This document shows positions 1 to 11,000 of a stretch of DNA of 64,000 bases, one piece after another; positions within the stretch are counted from its first letter, which is position 1; the number at the start of each line of letters is the position of its first letter. Origin of the DNA: Lampris incognitus (taxonomy: Eukaryota > Chordata > Actinopteri > Lampriformes > Lampridae); assembly GCF_029633865.1 (NCBI RefSeq), contig NC_079212.1:147944541-148008540 (forward strand), in the 5' to 3' direction. The notes beneath the pieces were generated by a model. The model made no database searches, had not been told where the DNA came from, and saw only the letters and a program-made list of their open reading frames with translations. Made by a program: the position numbers and the translations under genes.

Positions 1-430
1 TGCCGATTGAACGCTGCCTGGCAAAGGCATTTTATTCAACATCAAGTGCACACGTGTAAGAACACGTTTGGATGACCAAGTATATTTGGTGAATCCAATG
101 TTGGTGTCTCTTATCTAATGCTCGGAAGAACAGCTTCAAGAGGAAGCTGAGCGGAAATTAGGCGCAAACCAAAAGTTGGGACCAAACAGGCCTACCTTTA
201 CTTTTAGGTATTGCTGATTTTAGAAATTGTATTACTGCTTGTTCTGAAATCATATTGTACGTTTTCTCATTTAGCAGATTCGTTTATCAAAGTGATTTTC
301 AAGAGAGTCAGTCATTAAGCAAACATGTCTGTTAATCTACAGACATCTTCAAGCCCCGAATACTAATCATATCACAACTGAAAGTGCACGATATAGAGCT
401 ACCGAGTTCAAATCAGGTAGATCACCAGCG
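1..430. other. Unassigned non-coding sequence
   Basis: No gene, repeat or long open frame is recognisable here. It lies upstream of the first shisa5 exon seen in the window and is probably intron or 5' flank of that gene (inference). A short (AAT)n tract follows at about 438-470. Confidence 0.4.
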
Positions 431-445
431 GTGACATGAGTAATA

Positions 446-478
<33 letters not shown>

Positions 479-599
479 GGGGATTCAGATCACAAATTAG
501 CATTTAGGGTTCTAATTAGTACCTGTGAAAACATTCACGTCTAATCACATTTTTGTTTTTTGCTCCCAAGTAAAGTTCTACTTCGTTGTCACTATCATG

Positions 600-601
<2 letters not shown>

Positions 602-687
<86 letters not shown>
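602..687. repeat. (CT)n microsatellite
   Basis: An almost uninterrupted CT dinucleotide tract of about 85 bp. The apparent Leu/Ser and Arg/Glu open frames across it are artefacts of the repeat. Confidence 0.97.
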
Positions 688-692
<5 letters not shown>

Positions 693-701
693 CTGAGATT
701 G

Positions 702-1484
702 AATGTGCATCTTAACTTCTGAAGTGATTCTGAATTGCTGGTTCATCTAGTATAGAGTAAGTATCACCTTTCTTGCTTAACAAGTTGCTATTAGTCTTAT
801 CCCAGCTGCTTGAGTATTAGTCCTTTTCTCTATACATCTGCTGCTGGTTCCTAGTGGGATCTTATTCTGGCTGTAGCTGTCTTATTTTATTTACTTACTT
901 GTCTTATTTACTTATTCTACCTGTAGCTGTTTTTCACCTAGTGTGCCCTTAAATATTTCTTGTTGCCTAGCTGTTTTGACTTAGTTAAGCTTATAAATAT
1001 ATTCCTTGGTAACTTGCTGTTTGCAGTTTTAATAGTATTGTGTGAGGTTTGATAGAATTTTACATAAGTGACCATTTTCTGGGCAATAGGCCTATTTTCA
1101 GTGTACCTCTTTGGCCAATTGGGTGTTAAGTGGCAAGGGTGTGGCCAGAACATCACAGGGATTTATAAGTCTGGCCTGATTCAGTTTCAGTCCAGTGTGC
1201 ATTTTAACTTCTGGAGCGATTCTGAATTGCTGGTTCGTCTAGAGTAGAGTAAGTATCATCTTTCTTGCTTAACAAGTTGCTATTAGTCTTATTCCAGCTG
1301 CTTGAGTTTTAGTCCTTTTCTCTATATATCTGCTGCTGGTTCCTAGTGGGATATTATTCTAGCTGTTGCTGTCTTATTCTATTTACATACTTGTCTTATT
1401 TACTTAATCTAGCTGTAGCTGTTTTTTCACCTAGTGTGCCCTTAAATATTTCTTGTTGCCTAGCTGTTTTGACTTAGTTATACT
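702..1484. repeat. Tandem duplication, about 490-bp period
   Basis: The segment at about 702-985 recurs at about 1196-1484 with roughly 95% identity; shared landmarks include TTCTGAATTGCTGGTTC, GAGTAAGTATCA and TTGTTGCCTAGCTGTTTTGA. Between the copies, near 1160, is a TATA-like ATTTATAAG about 30 bp upstream of the start of the second copy. Each copy carries a good splice-donor sequence (AGAGTAAGTA). The second copy ends where the minus-strand LINE tail begins. It could be a repeated promoter unit of a retroelement or a simple tandem duplication. Confidence 0.7.
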
Positions 1485-1486
1485 TT

Positions 1487-4400
1487 TAATAATAATAATA
1501 CTAATAATGATAATAATAAATTAATCTTATATAGCGCTTTTCTAGTACTCAAAGTCGCTTTACAATAAATGGAGTGAAACAAGACGACAGATGAACATAA
1601 CACAGACATACAGGGCTGGATGGGAAGGGGGGCTACGAGAGGGAGAAGCGGCAGCCACAGACGATGCCAGCAGTACTCTCCGACTTGGACAGATATAAAG
1701 GGAAAGAAAAACAAACATCATAAATCACATAAATCACAGATGCAGGTCAAGCGCTCAGTCCCCAGCCTGCCCCAGACCAGGGGTATATGAGCGGACGGGG
1801 GGGCATGAGAAGGCAATGGAGAAAAGGTGTGTCTTGAGACGGGATTGGAAGAGTGGGAGGGATACTGAGTCTATAATGATTTGGGGAAGTGAGTTCCAGA
1901 GCCTGGGAGCTCCTCTGGAGAAGGCTCGGTCACCAAAGCCACGGAGGTTGGACCTGAGGGTAGAGAGAAGGGAGGCTGAGGTGGATCTGAGGGACCGAGA
2001 GGGTTGGTAGGGGGAGAGGATATTGTTGAGGTATGGGGGAACTAGTTTGTGAAGGGCTTTATAAGTAAGAACCAGGATTTTGTAATAGATCCGGTGGGAG
2101 ATGGGTAGCCAGTGGAGGTCTTTTAGGACTGAGGTGATGTGGTGCCAGGATTTGATGAAAGTTAAAAGTCGGGCGGATGCGTTCTGGACCAATTGGAGTC
2201 TCTTGATAGAGTTAGCACTGATGCCATAGAGGAGTGAGTTGCAGTAATCAAGACGGGAGGAGATGAAGGCATGGATCAGTATCTCAGCAGCAGGGCGTGT
2301 GAGAGAGGATCTTATTTTTGCAATGTTGCGAAGGTGGTAGAAGGAGGATTTGACCATTTGGCAGATATGTGGCTCAAGGGAGAGGGTGGGATCAAGGATC
2401 AAACCAAGGTTGCGTGCCTGGGGGGAAGGGGAGACAGTAGTTCCATCGATGGTGAGTGCAAGGTTGTTGATTTGTCTGAGAGTGGACTTGGAGCCAATGA
2501 AGAGGAGTTCACTTTTGTCACTGTTGAGTTTGAGGAGGTTTTGCTGCATCCAGACTTTAACTGCAGACAAGACAGGCATCGATGTGAGAGAAGGGTGGAT
2601 TGTGAGGGGATTTGGTGCTGAGGTATATCTGGGTGTCATCAGCATAACAGTGGAAGTCCAAGTTGAAATGGCAGAGAATCTGACTAAGAGGGGGGGTGCA
2701 GATGATTAAAAGGAGTGGGCCGAGTACAGAACCTTGGGGAACATCTTGTGTGGCTGTGGATGGAACAGAGGAGTGGTTGTGAAGTGAGATGAAGTGTGAC
2801 CTGTTGGGGAGGTAGGACTGGAGCCAGCTGAGTACGGTGCCTTCAATACCGACATCTTTCAAATCTGGTGAGCAGGATGTTGTGGCTCACAGTATCGAAG
2901 GCGGAACTCAGGTCAAGGAGGAAGAGGATGTTAAGGGCTCCAGTATCAGCAGAGATGAGGAAGTCATTAAGTACTTTAAGGAGTGCAGTTTCAGTGCTGT
3001 GGAGTGGGCGAAACCAGACTGAAGGGGTTCGAGTAGGTTGTTGGAGTGTAGGTAGGTTTGGAGTTGTGTGGCGACAATGCGTTCCAGGGTTTTAGAGAGG
3101 AATGGGAGATTGGAAATTGGCCGGTAGTGGTTGAGGCAGGATGGATCAAGACCAGGTTTCTTGAGAATTGGGGTGACAGCTGCAGTTTTGTAGGCAGAGG
3201 GGACAATTCCATGGGACAGTGAGGAATTGAAAAGTTTGGTGAGGTAGGGGCATAGGGCAGGGAGGCATTTCTTCATTAGGGGGGTGGGGGTGGGATCAAG
3301 GGAGCAGGTTGTGGATTTTGATGAGCTGATGAGTTCAGAGATAGTGGTGGGGCAACTGAAACAAACCGCGAGAGGCGGCGATCAGGGGGAGGGGTAGGGA
3401 GGTCAAGAGGAATGGGGAGAAGAGGGGCTGGAGTAGGTGCTGCTGAGTCAGATGCAGGGGACAGTGATTCGTTGATAGCAGCGATTTTGTCTGCAAAAAA
3501 TTGGAGAAATGAGTTGCATTGTTCAGCAGTAGAGTTGGAGAGGGCATCGGCACGGGGCTTGAGGTTGTTTACAGTGGAGAAGAGGGTGCGGGGGTTGTGG
3601 TTGGAATCATTAATGATGGTGGAAAAACAGGCAGACTTGGCGATGGTGAGGGCATCTTTGTAGGCAGAGAGGTGGAGGTTATGGGCTTCTTGATGTACAG
3701 TGAGAGATGTTTTCTTGGCGAGTCGTTCCAGTTGGTGGGCAGTCTGTTTCATTGTGTGGAGCTCAGGTGTGAACCAGGGTGCAGAGGTGTTGAAGGAGAC
3801 TGTCTGTTTTGAGAGGGGCCAGTGTGTTGAGGGAGGCAGACAGAGTGGCGTTGAGTTGATTGGTGAGATCATCAGGTAAGGTAGAGGCTGGTTCCAGGGG
3901 GAGAGCAGATCGGAGAGTTGGAGGGGGTCAATAGATTTAGCATTGTGGAATGTTATTTCTCTGAGGAGGTGTGGCCGAGGAGTTGGGGATGGAATAGTGA
4001 ACTGGATGAGATTATGGTCTGAAAGAGGAAATGGGGATGGATGGATGTTGTGTATCGGTAGATTGTCAGAGCAGACCAGGTCAAGGATATGGCCTTTGAC
4101 ATGGGTGGGGAAAGTGACGTGCTGGGTGAGGTTGAAATTGTCCAATAGAGTGATGAATTCTGATGCAAACTTACAGGTGGGTAAATCAATGTGGATGTTA
4201 AAATCACCAAGCAGTAGTAGGTGTGAGGAGTGAGATGAGGCTATTGTGAGGAGTTCAGAGAGGTCAGACAGGAAAGATGGATTTGGTGTGGGTGGCCGGT
4301 AGATGAGAATGACAGCCATTGAGCAGGTTTTAAAAGCGAGGAATTCAAAGATGAGACGGTGGGGTGAGAGCTCAGTGGTCCTAAAGTTCTGATTGAATAA

Positions 4401-5035
4401 GGCAGCAAGACCACCTCCACGATGGGAGGGACGGGGTCTGCAGATGTAGCCAAAACCAGGGGGGATGCTTCGTTGAGGGAGAAAAAGTCGCCAGGTTGTT
4501 GCCAGGTTTCAGTGAGCAGGAGAAAGTCAAATGAATTATCAGTGATTGTTTCATGTAGGATAAGGGCTTCGTTATTTAGTGATCGGGTGTTAGGGAGGGC
4601 AAGGTTGATGGAATGAGAGGGCAACGTAGTGGGGGCATGCTGGAGAGGTCTGAGGTTGTCCAGGTTAGCAGTGCGGGGGGGGGGTGCAGTGGAGGGGGGG
4701 GGGGCGGTGGAAACATAGGGTTTGGATGTGGGATATCGTATCGGGGTTAGTGGAAGGATGTAGATGACGGGAGTGTCTGGGGGCGCGATGAAGATAACAG
4801 CGGCAGCGGAAGATGCCAGCAGACAGAGCGGAGGTGCGTGCAACAGAGGATAGCGAGTAGTTTTTGTTGAGGGACAGGAGTTCATCAGGAGAGTAGTGTA
4901 AGGGAGGAGGAGGGAAGCTAATCAGGTGAGAAAATAAAAAGGGAAACCAGGGTATTCTATGTAGTCGTAATAAGGGGGGTAACGTAAGTAAAAACAGAAG
5001 AGGGCGGAGTGTTGGTTCCATGAGACGGGTGGATT
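1487..5035 (-). mobile_element. L2/CR1-like LINE, nearly full length but decayed
   Basis: A non-LTR retrotransposon read on the minus strand. From its 5' side, an apurinic-type endonuclease is visible at about 4885-3900, with LLLTETW, the start VILIYRPP and LLLGDFNIHID. A linker follows, then reverse transcriptase at about 3276-1755, with [19 protein letters not shown], the catalytic block CYADDTQIYL near 2640 and the C-terminal LDYCNSLLYG and LHWLPI blocks. The 3' end near 1490-1560 is an (AAT)n-type tail next to the conserved AGCGCTTTTCTAGTACTC motif. The frame is broken by several shifts and stops, so it is a dead copy. Clade placement is from motif style; the exact family is unknown. Confidence 0.85.
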
Positions 5036-5044
5036 AACAACGTT

Positions 5045-6165
5045 GGGTTCTGTTATTCGCTCGCATGACTTCTCTTACCATTGTTATGCCGATGACACCC
5101 AGCTGATCTTGTCCTTTCCTCCCTCTGACACACAAGTAGAGACACATTGCTGCGTGCTTGACTGACATCTCGGAGTGGATGGCGACACGCCACCTGAAGC
5201 TCAGTCTGGACAAGACAGAGCTGATGTTCCTCCCGGGGAAAGGTCGCCCGCACCGAGATCTGGTCATCACCATTGAAAACATCGTGGTGGCGCCAACTCG
5301 GACTGTGAGGAATCTGGGTGTTATCCTGGACGACCAACTTTCGTTTGCTGCAAACGTTGCATCGGTTGCTTGCTCCTGCAGATTTCTCCTCTATAACATC
5401 AGGAGGATTCGCCCATTCCTCACCGACGAGATGGCACAGGTGCTCATCCAGGCTCTGGTCATCTCCCGGCTGGACTACGGCAACTTCCTCCTTGCCGGCG
5501 CTCCGGCGTCGGCCACCAGACCTCTAGAGCTTGTTCAGAAAGCTGCAGCTCGTCTGGTGTTCAACCGCCCTAAGTTCTCCCACACACCTCCCCTTCTCAT
5601 GTCCCTACACTGGCTCCCAGTAGCTGCTAGCATCCAGTTTAAGACTCTGGTGCTGGCCTACAGGGCAGAGAAAGGAACAGCTCCTTCCTATCTCCAGGCC
5701 ATGATCAAACCCTACACCTCCGCCCGACCACTTCACTCTGCTGTCTCGGGACGCCTGGTTGCCCCGTCGCTCAGAGGCCCCTGCTGCCGATCGACCCGGT
5801 CCCGGCTCTGTTCTGTCCTGGCCCCACAGTGGTGGACTGAACTCCCCACTGATGTCAGGACAGCCGAGTCACTGCCCATCTTTCAGCGCAGGTTGAAAAC
5901 TCACCTCTTGAAGAACTACTGCCCTGTTACTTGTTCTTACCACTTATTGTATTCACTCATTTAAAACACAAATCTCTTTCTTGCACTTTTACTTTAGCAC
6001 TGGTTTTGCTCTTAGATGCTTTTTTAGATGCACTTATGACCTCTGATGACTAGTAGTTCTCCTGATTTCCTACGTTAAATGATGCTCTTATTGTACGTCG
6101 CTTTGGATAAAGGCGTCGGCTAAATGACTGTAATGTCATGTAATGTCATGTAATGTCATGTAATG
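5045..6165 (+). mobile_element. L2-like LINE, 5'-truncated (RT C-terminus and 3' tail)
   Basis: The copy starts inside the reverse transcriptase at a CYADDTQL block near 5085. It continues after a frameshift as an open frame at 5158-5964 with LKLSLDKTELMFLPG, RNLGVILDDQLSF, ISRLDYGN and LHWLPV blocks, ending in the usual LPIFQRRLKTHLL region. The 3' untranslated tail has the typical fish LINE end, a CGCTTTGGATAAAGGCGTC motif followed by short ATGTA-type repeats at 6130-6165. A second copy of this tail lies at 34050-34280. It abuts the opposite-strand LINE on its left. Confidence 0.88.
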
Positions 6166-6982
6166 TGCTGCTTACTTTGGTTCTTCAGTCAGCAGCAAGC
6201 GATAAACCACATTACAGCTGTGCTGTTGTAGACCTGTTGTGGAACGAAACCAGAGCTTCCTGTTTACAACCCCCCCCCCCACCCACTCTTGTTTTGGACA
6301 GCCATCTTGCAAATGATTTGGAAGGTGCACCAGCAGCTTTTCTTTTCTCCGTCTTATCTTCCCCTCCCCTCCACAATGTTGTGTTGTGAAGCAGACTGAC
6401 AAACGAGCCTTTATGACACATTGGCAAACGAAATGATTTGATGAATTTGTTGATCAGTGCACGTCTGACTTCACCATTGAATGTGACATTCGCCCACAGG
6501 GGCAAACACCTGCCCCCTATTGACTTACCCGTTGGTTGGAATAGAGAGAGGTAGTTTGTGTTTTGGTAGTCTATAATGTAGTCGGCAAATCTTGTTGTGT
6601 AATTGACCTGTTTGTTTTGTATCAACCGATGATGACTCTGCAGATTCATACATAAGGCGGTAAAACGGTGGCCAGGAAAAATGAAGGGGCGTCGTGCCCC
6701 CAGGGGGCGAGCTCTGAAACGATGCTATGCTGCTACTCATAATTCCTAATGCACCCAAGCCCAACCGCTCCCACTGTGTCAAAACAAATAAAAAAACTCT
6801 GTATGCCTCGGACACAGGCCCACAATACAACACATGCCAGTGCCCCCCTGGCTCAGTAAGCCTGGGTGGTCCTATGAATCCCCACCCCCATCTGATGGCG
6901 TGATCAAATCTATGCTTTAAAGTATTTTGTTCATAAATACATAGGTTCAACAAAGAGTGTTGCCTAAAGAAATTAGTAGTTA
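6166..6982. other. Unassigned non-coding sequence
   Basis: Nothing convincing is encoded here. There is a short C-run near 6272 and low-complexity text but no conserved motif. Confidence 0.4.
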
Positions 6983-6983
6983 G

Positions 6984-7418
6984 TGTGTCTGGGTAGTGTA
7001 GCGGTCTATTCTGTTGTCTACCAACACGGGGATCGTCTGTTCGAATCCCCGTGTTACCTCCGGCTTGGTCCCTACAGACACAGTTGGCCGTGTCTGCGAG
7101 TGGGAAGCCGGATGTGGGTATGTGTCCTGGTCGCTGCACTAGCGCCTCCTCTGGTCAGTCGGGGCGCCTGTTCAGGGGGGAGAGGGAACTGGGGGGAATA
7201 GCATGACCCTCCCACGCGCTACGTCCCCCTGGTGAAACTCCTCACTGTCAGGTGAAAAGAAGCGGCTGGTGACTCCACATGTATGGGAGGAGACATGTGG
7301 TAGTCTGCAGCCCTCCCCGGATCAGCAGAGGGGGTGGAGCAGAGACCGGGACGGTTTGGAAGAGTGGGGTAATTGGCCGGGTACAACTGGGGAGAAAAGG
7401 GGGGAAAATAAAAAAAAT
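6984..7418 (+). mobile_element. tRNA-derived SINE (SINE-A), full-length copy
   Basis: This is the reference copy of a roughly 430-bp SINE repeated through the window. The head carries a tRNA-like B box (TTCGAATCCCC at about 7039). The body contains GTCCTGGTCGCTGCACTAGC, GGTGAAACTCCTCACTGTCA and CAGCCCTCCCCGGATCAGCA, and it ends in GGGGTAATTGGCCGGGTACA and an A-rich tail. It is a Pol III-type non-autonomous element; which LINE mobilises it is unknown. Confidence 0.88.
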
Positions 7419-7892
7419 TACTTTAAGCACACACTCATGAGATGTGTGTAACATTAACTAGTAAAGGCACAAAGACACACCACAAAGACACAGTGAATGC
7501 TGAAGAGTCTGTATGCTTGCGTGAGACTAACAAATATAAAAATTGGGTTGGATTTGAGCACGAATTGAACATCTCCGGGCAAATGGGAGCAGCCTATGTG
7601 GCACCACCATTAGTCATGGTGGCTGGGGTGCAGTTTGTACCGGGCAATTAAGGGGAGTTTGTGCTGTAAAATATTGCCATAGATTCAATATGAACAAAAA
7701 TGTGTTCATGTCAGTGGGTTGTCTGTATACCTGGGTTGGCAAGTTGGGTGGCAAGACTGTGGTGGCGTTGCCACGGGTATTGACACCGCCGCACTTTGTT
7801 CACTGCAGTTTTCTACCCGGTTCTTGCTGGCCAGTGTGTTGGTTAAAGAGACGGACGCCGTTGACAGGCTTTGTAATGATGTTGTTTTATAG
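7419..7892. other. Intron of shisa5, no further feature
   Basis: Sequence between the SINE tail and the first shisa5 exon. Nothing is recognisable except the splice acceptor TTGTTTTATAG at its right end. Confidence 0.5.
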
Positions 7893-8026
7893 ACACTTCG
7901 ACAGCATCAAGGAGACGGTGACTGTTGCCTCTGGCGTCGGTGCTGTGGTCCTCATCATCCTGCTGGTCATCTGCTGCTGTGTCTGTCCGTGCTGCTGCCT
8001 CTACAAGATGTGCCGCAGGCCACAAC
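7893..8026 (+). CDS. shisa5: shisa5 exon: transmembrane segment
   Basis: Acceptor TTTTATAG at 7885-7892 and donor GTAAGT at 8027. The exon opens with the third base of a codon, then reads HFDSIKETVTVASG, then the hydrophobic helix and the CCCVCPCCCLYKMC palmitoylation-type cluster. It ends one base into the next codon. Confidence 0.85.
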
Positions 8027-11000
8027 GTAAGTAACGCCTTTTGAATGCCGGCGCTCTGGCGCTGTGGGTGAGTTGGGTGCAGTGCAGTGCAGCGACGGCG
8101 GCAGGCTTTGCGACGGTGTCCTTCATACGGACGGACTCTGAAGCCTCCTCTTCTGGTTTGGGATGCGTCAGTAGGCGGACCGGTTGGTAGCCTTACAAAT
8201 GGCCCCATGCAGTGAGAAGCGCATAGTCACATTCACGAAGGTGTCCATGTTTGAGTTGTGTCCTTGACATCCTCTCCACTTGGGGGGGTTAGAGATCATG
8301 CTGAGCAACATGTCACCGTAACCGTGTAGCATTTGTCACAGTGTCGATACCGCAGCTCCTGCTTGCATAAGCAGAGTTCCATGTTTAAGAATCCAGCTGA
8401 GGTTCATCACATTGAATTGTTTGGGAATGTAAAGCACATTATAAAATCAAAACTTGTTCTCAAATCATACTCCCTCAAGTATTTCATACTCACGTATTTC
8501 ATACTGCCTCAAGTATTTCAGACCTTATTTCACGAGAAATAATTCATATTTTAGACAACAACATTTTGTTATATGACAGGATCGAAATGGGCGGCACGGT
8601 GGCGCAGTGGTTAGCGCGGTCACAGCAAGAAGGTCCTGGGTTTGAGCCCCGGGGTAGTCCAGCCTTGGGGGTGGTCCCGGGTCGTCCTCTGTGTGGAGTT
8701 TACATGTTCTCCCTGTGTCTGCGTGGGTTTCCTCCCACACTCCAAAGACATGTAGGTCAGGTGAATCAGCCATACTAAACTGTCCCTAGGTATGTGTGTG
8801 TGTGGGGGGGGGGGGCTGTGTGATGGCCTGGCAGCCTGTCCAGGGTGTCTCCCCGCCTGCCACCCAGTGACTGCTGGGATAGGCTCCAGCATCCCTGAGA
8901 GCAGGATAAGCGGTTCGGATAATGGATGGATGGATGGATGGATAATGGATGGATGTTTATTCAGTAAGTTGAGGGGAAATAATATAGTAGAGGCAGCACC
9001 GGTTAGTCTGATTCCTCTTGGGGCAGAGATGATTGACAGTGGAACATTATCTAACGTTCTGCATAGGAATGTGGCCTGAACGGCCACAATGGGTAAAGGC
9101 AAGTTTTCCAAAGGCTGGCTCGACTATCCCAAATATCAAGCCTGGTTGGCCGAGTCTGAAAAATCCACCAAGAAATCTGGAAATTGGAGTCTGGAAAAGT
9201 ATGGAATTTTGAAATCGAAAATGTGTAGGAACCCTGAAGAAAAGCTTGTGGACGTTAGCCATGACATTTTGAAGAAGTCTGTGGATGATGATCAGCAGAC
9301 CAGTGAACAGCAGCCTCCTGAGCTGTTGTTTGTCTGGCCGACCACACCCAGGAGCCGGCATGCTGGAACACAGAACCAGCTGGGAAATCAGGAAGTGAGA
9401 GTGAGGCCGAGTCTCATCTTGTCGCCCCTGTTAAACTGGGAGCTGGGCGGCTGGGGGTTGTCAGGGGGCCAGCTGGATATGAGTCAGCTGGAGACGGGTT
9501 GCACACCCGCGGCATGACTTCCATTAGATCCCAGCCTCACCAGCTGACTCACCAGCTTCCTGAACTGTTGCATCACAGCCCACTGAGATAGTTTTGGTCT
9601 CTCGCCATTTGGAGAGCTGTACACAGTCACTACTTAGTGCCAGTCTTCTTTCCCCACAAGCTGGTGTCTGTTTAAGAGTGGAATGAGTAGGATTTATCAG
9701 TTGTGGTTTGTAAAAACAACATTCAAAGTTGCTGCCCCCCCCCCCCCCCCCGTCCAGCTTATGTACAGTAATACAGGATGGGAACGTTGTGAGTTTCCAG
9801 GAGCTGAAACAGAACTATACACTAAACAACCAAGACTTCTTCAGATGTTTACAATTAAGGGACTTTTATTTGGTTATTCATTTATTTATCCCCCCTTTTT
9901 TCTTCCCAGTTGTACTTGGTTAGTCACCCCGCTCTCTGAGCCATCCCGGTCTCTGCTCCACCCCCTCTGCTGATCTGGGGAGGGCTACAGACTACAACAT
10001 GCCTCCATGTCCCTAGGTGTGAAGGTGTGTGTGTGTGTGTTTGGCCCTGTGTGATGGCCTGGCGGCCTGTCCAGGGTGTCTCCTCGCCTGCCGCCCAGCC
10101 AGTGACTGCTGGGATAGGCTGCAGCATCCCCGTGACCCTTAGAGCAGGATAAGTGGTTGGGATGGTGGATGGGTGTACTGTACTGTGGTGACATGACAGG
10201 AGATAGTGTGTTAAGAGAAGACAGGTCTTTGTTGAAAGTCTTGGTGGCAGCTTGTAAAAAGGCCATTAAGAAAAGATGGTGCAAGGCAAAACCAGCAACA
10301 CAGGATGAATGGCTGAAAATAGTGAAGGCAGTATATGATGTGGAACTGTTCACTCAGGAGGAACAATGTTGGGCGTCGGGTGGAGTAGCGGTCTATCCCC
10401 TTTTACTTCCGGCTTGGTCGGGCGTCCTTAACAACACAATTGGAGGTGTCTGCGGGTGGGAAGCTGGATGTGGGTATGTGTCCTGATCGCTGCACTAGCG
10501 CCTCCTCTGGTCCGTCGGGACACCCGTTCAGGGGGGAGGGGGAACTAGGGAATAGCGTGATCCTCCCACACGCTACGTCCCCCTGGTGAAACTCCTCACT
10601 GTCAGGTGAAAAGAAGTGGCTGGTGAGTCCACATGTATGGGAGGAGGCATGTGGTAGTCTGCAGCCCTCCCCGGATCAGCAGAGGGGGTGGAGCAGAGAC
10701 CGGGACGGCTTGGAAGAGTGGGGTAATTGGCAGGGTGCAATTGGGGAGAAAAAAAGGAACAAGGTCGAGAGAAATGGACGATGTCTACATGTCAGCGACT
10801 GGATAAGTGAACGGTGAGCTGAATATGTCTCAGAAATATGTGGACTTCGTGGAGACGGTGCAGTCCAGACCTTTTTATGTTTTTTTTTTTTTTTTTTTTT
10901 CCCTTTGGTGTGTCTTTGTAAAATGAAAACGATAAAAAATAAATTATGAAAAAAGTTTGCTTGAAATAATCAAAGGGAAACATGTCCTATTACTCTCATA

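Larger units (their letters stand above)
9740..10950 (+). mobile_element. L1/Tx1-like LINE ORF2 C-terminus, split by three SINEs
   Basis: Translated pieces are collinear with the C-terminal part of L1-type ORF2. At 9770-9880 they read DGNVVSFQELKQNY and DFFRCLQLRDFYL. At 10190-10360 they read LLKVLVAACKKAIKKRW and DEWLKIVKAVYDVE. A short tail follows from 10757, ending near 10945 in an A-rich 3' end. The gaps are exactly filled by a minus-strand SINE-A fragment (9883-10003), a SINE-B 3' part (10004-10175) and a plus-strand SINE-A (10369-10755). The relic lies in a shisa5 intron. Confidence 0.7.

Noticed and set aside
5158..5964. 268-residue frame as a host gene
   Set aside because: It is the C-terminal RT part of a LINE with its standard 3' tail.
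6984..7060. tRNA gene in the SINE-A heads
   Set aside because: Only A/B-box-like text remains; cloverleaf stems are not conserved and the block is always joined to the same SINE body.
1..7892. Search for the N-terminal (signal peptide and Cys-rich) shisa5 exons
   Set aside because: No exon with the expected closely spaced Cys pairs and splice sites was found; they probably lie left of the window.
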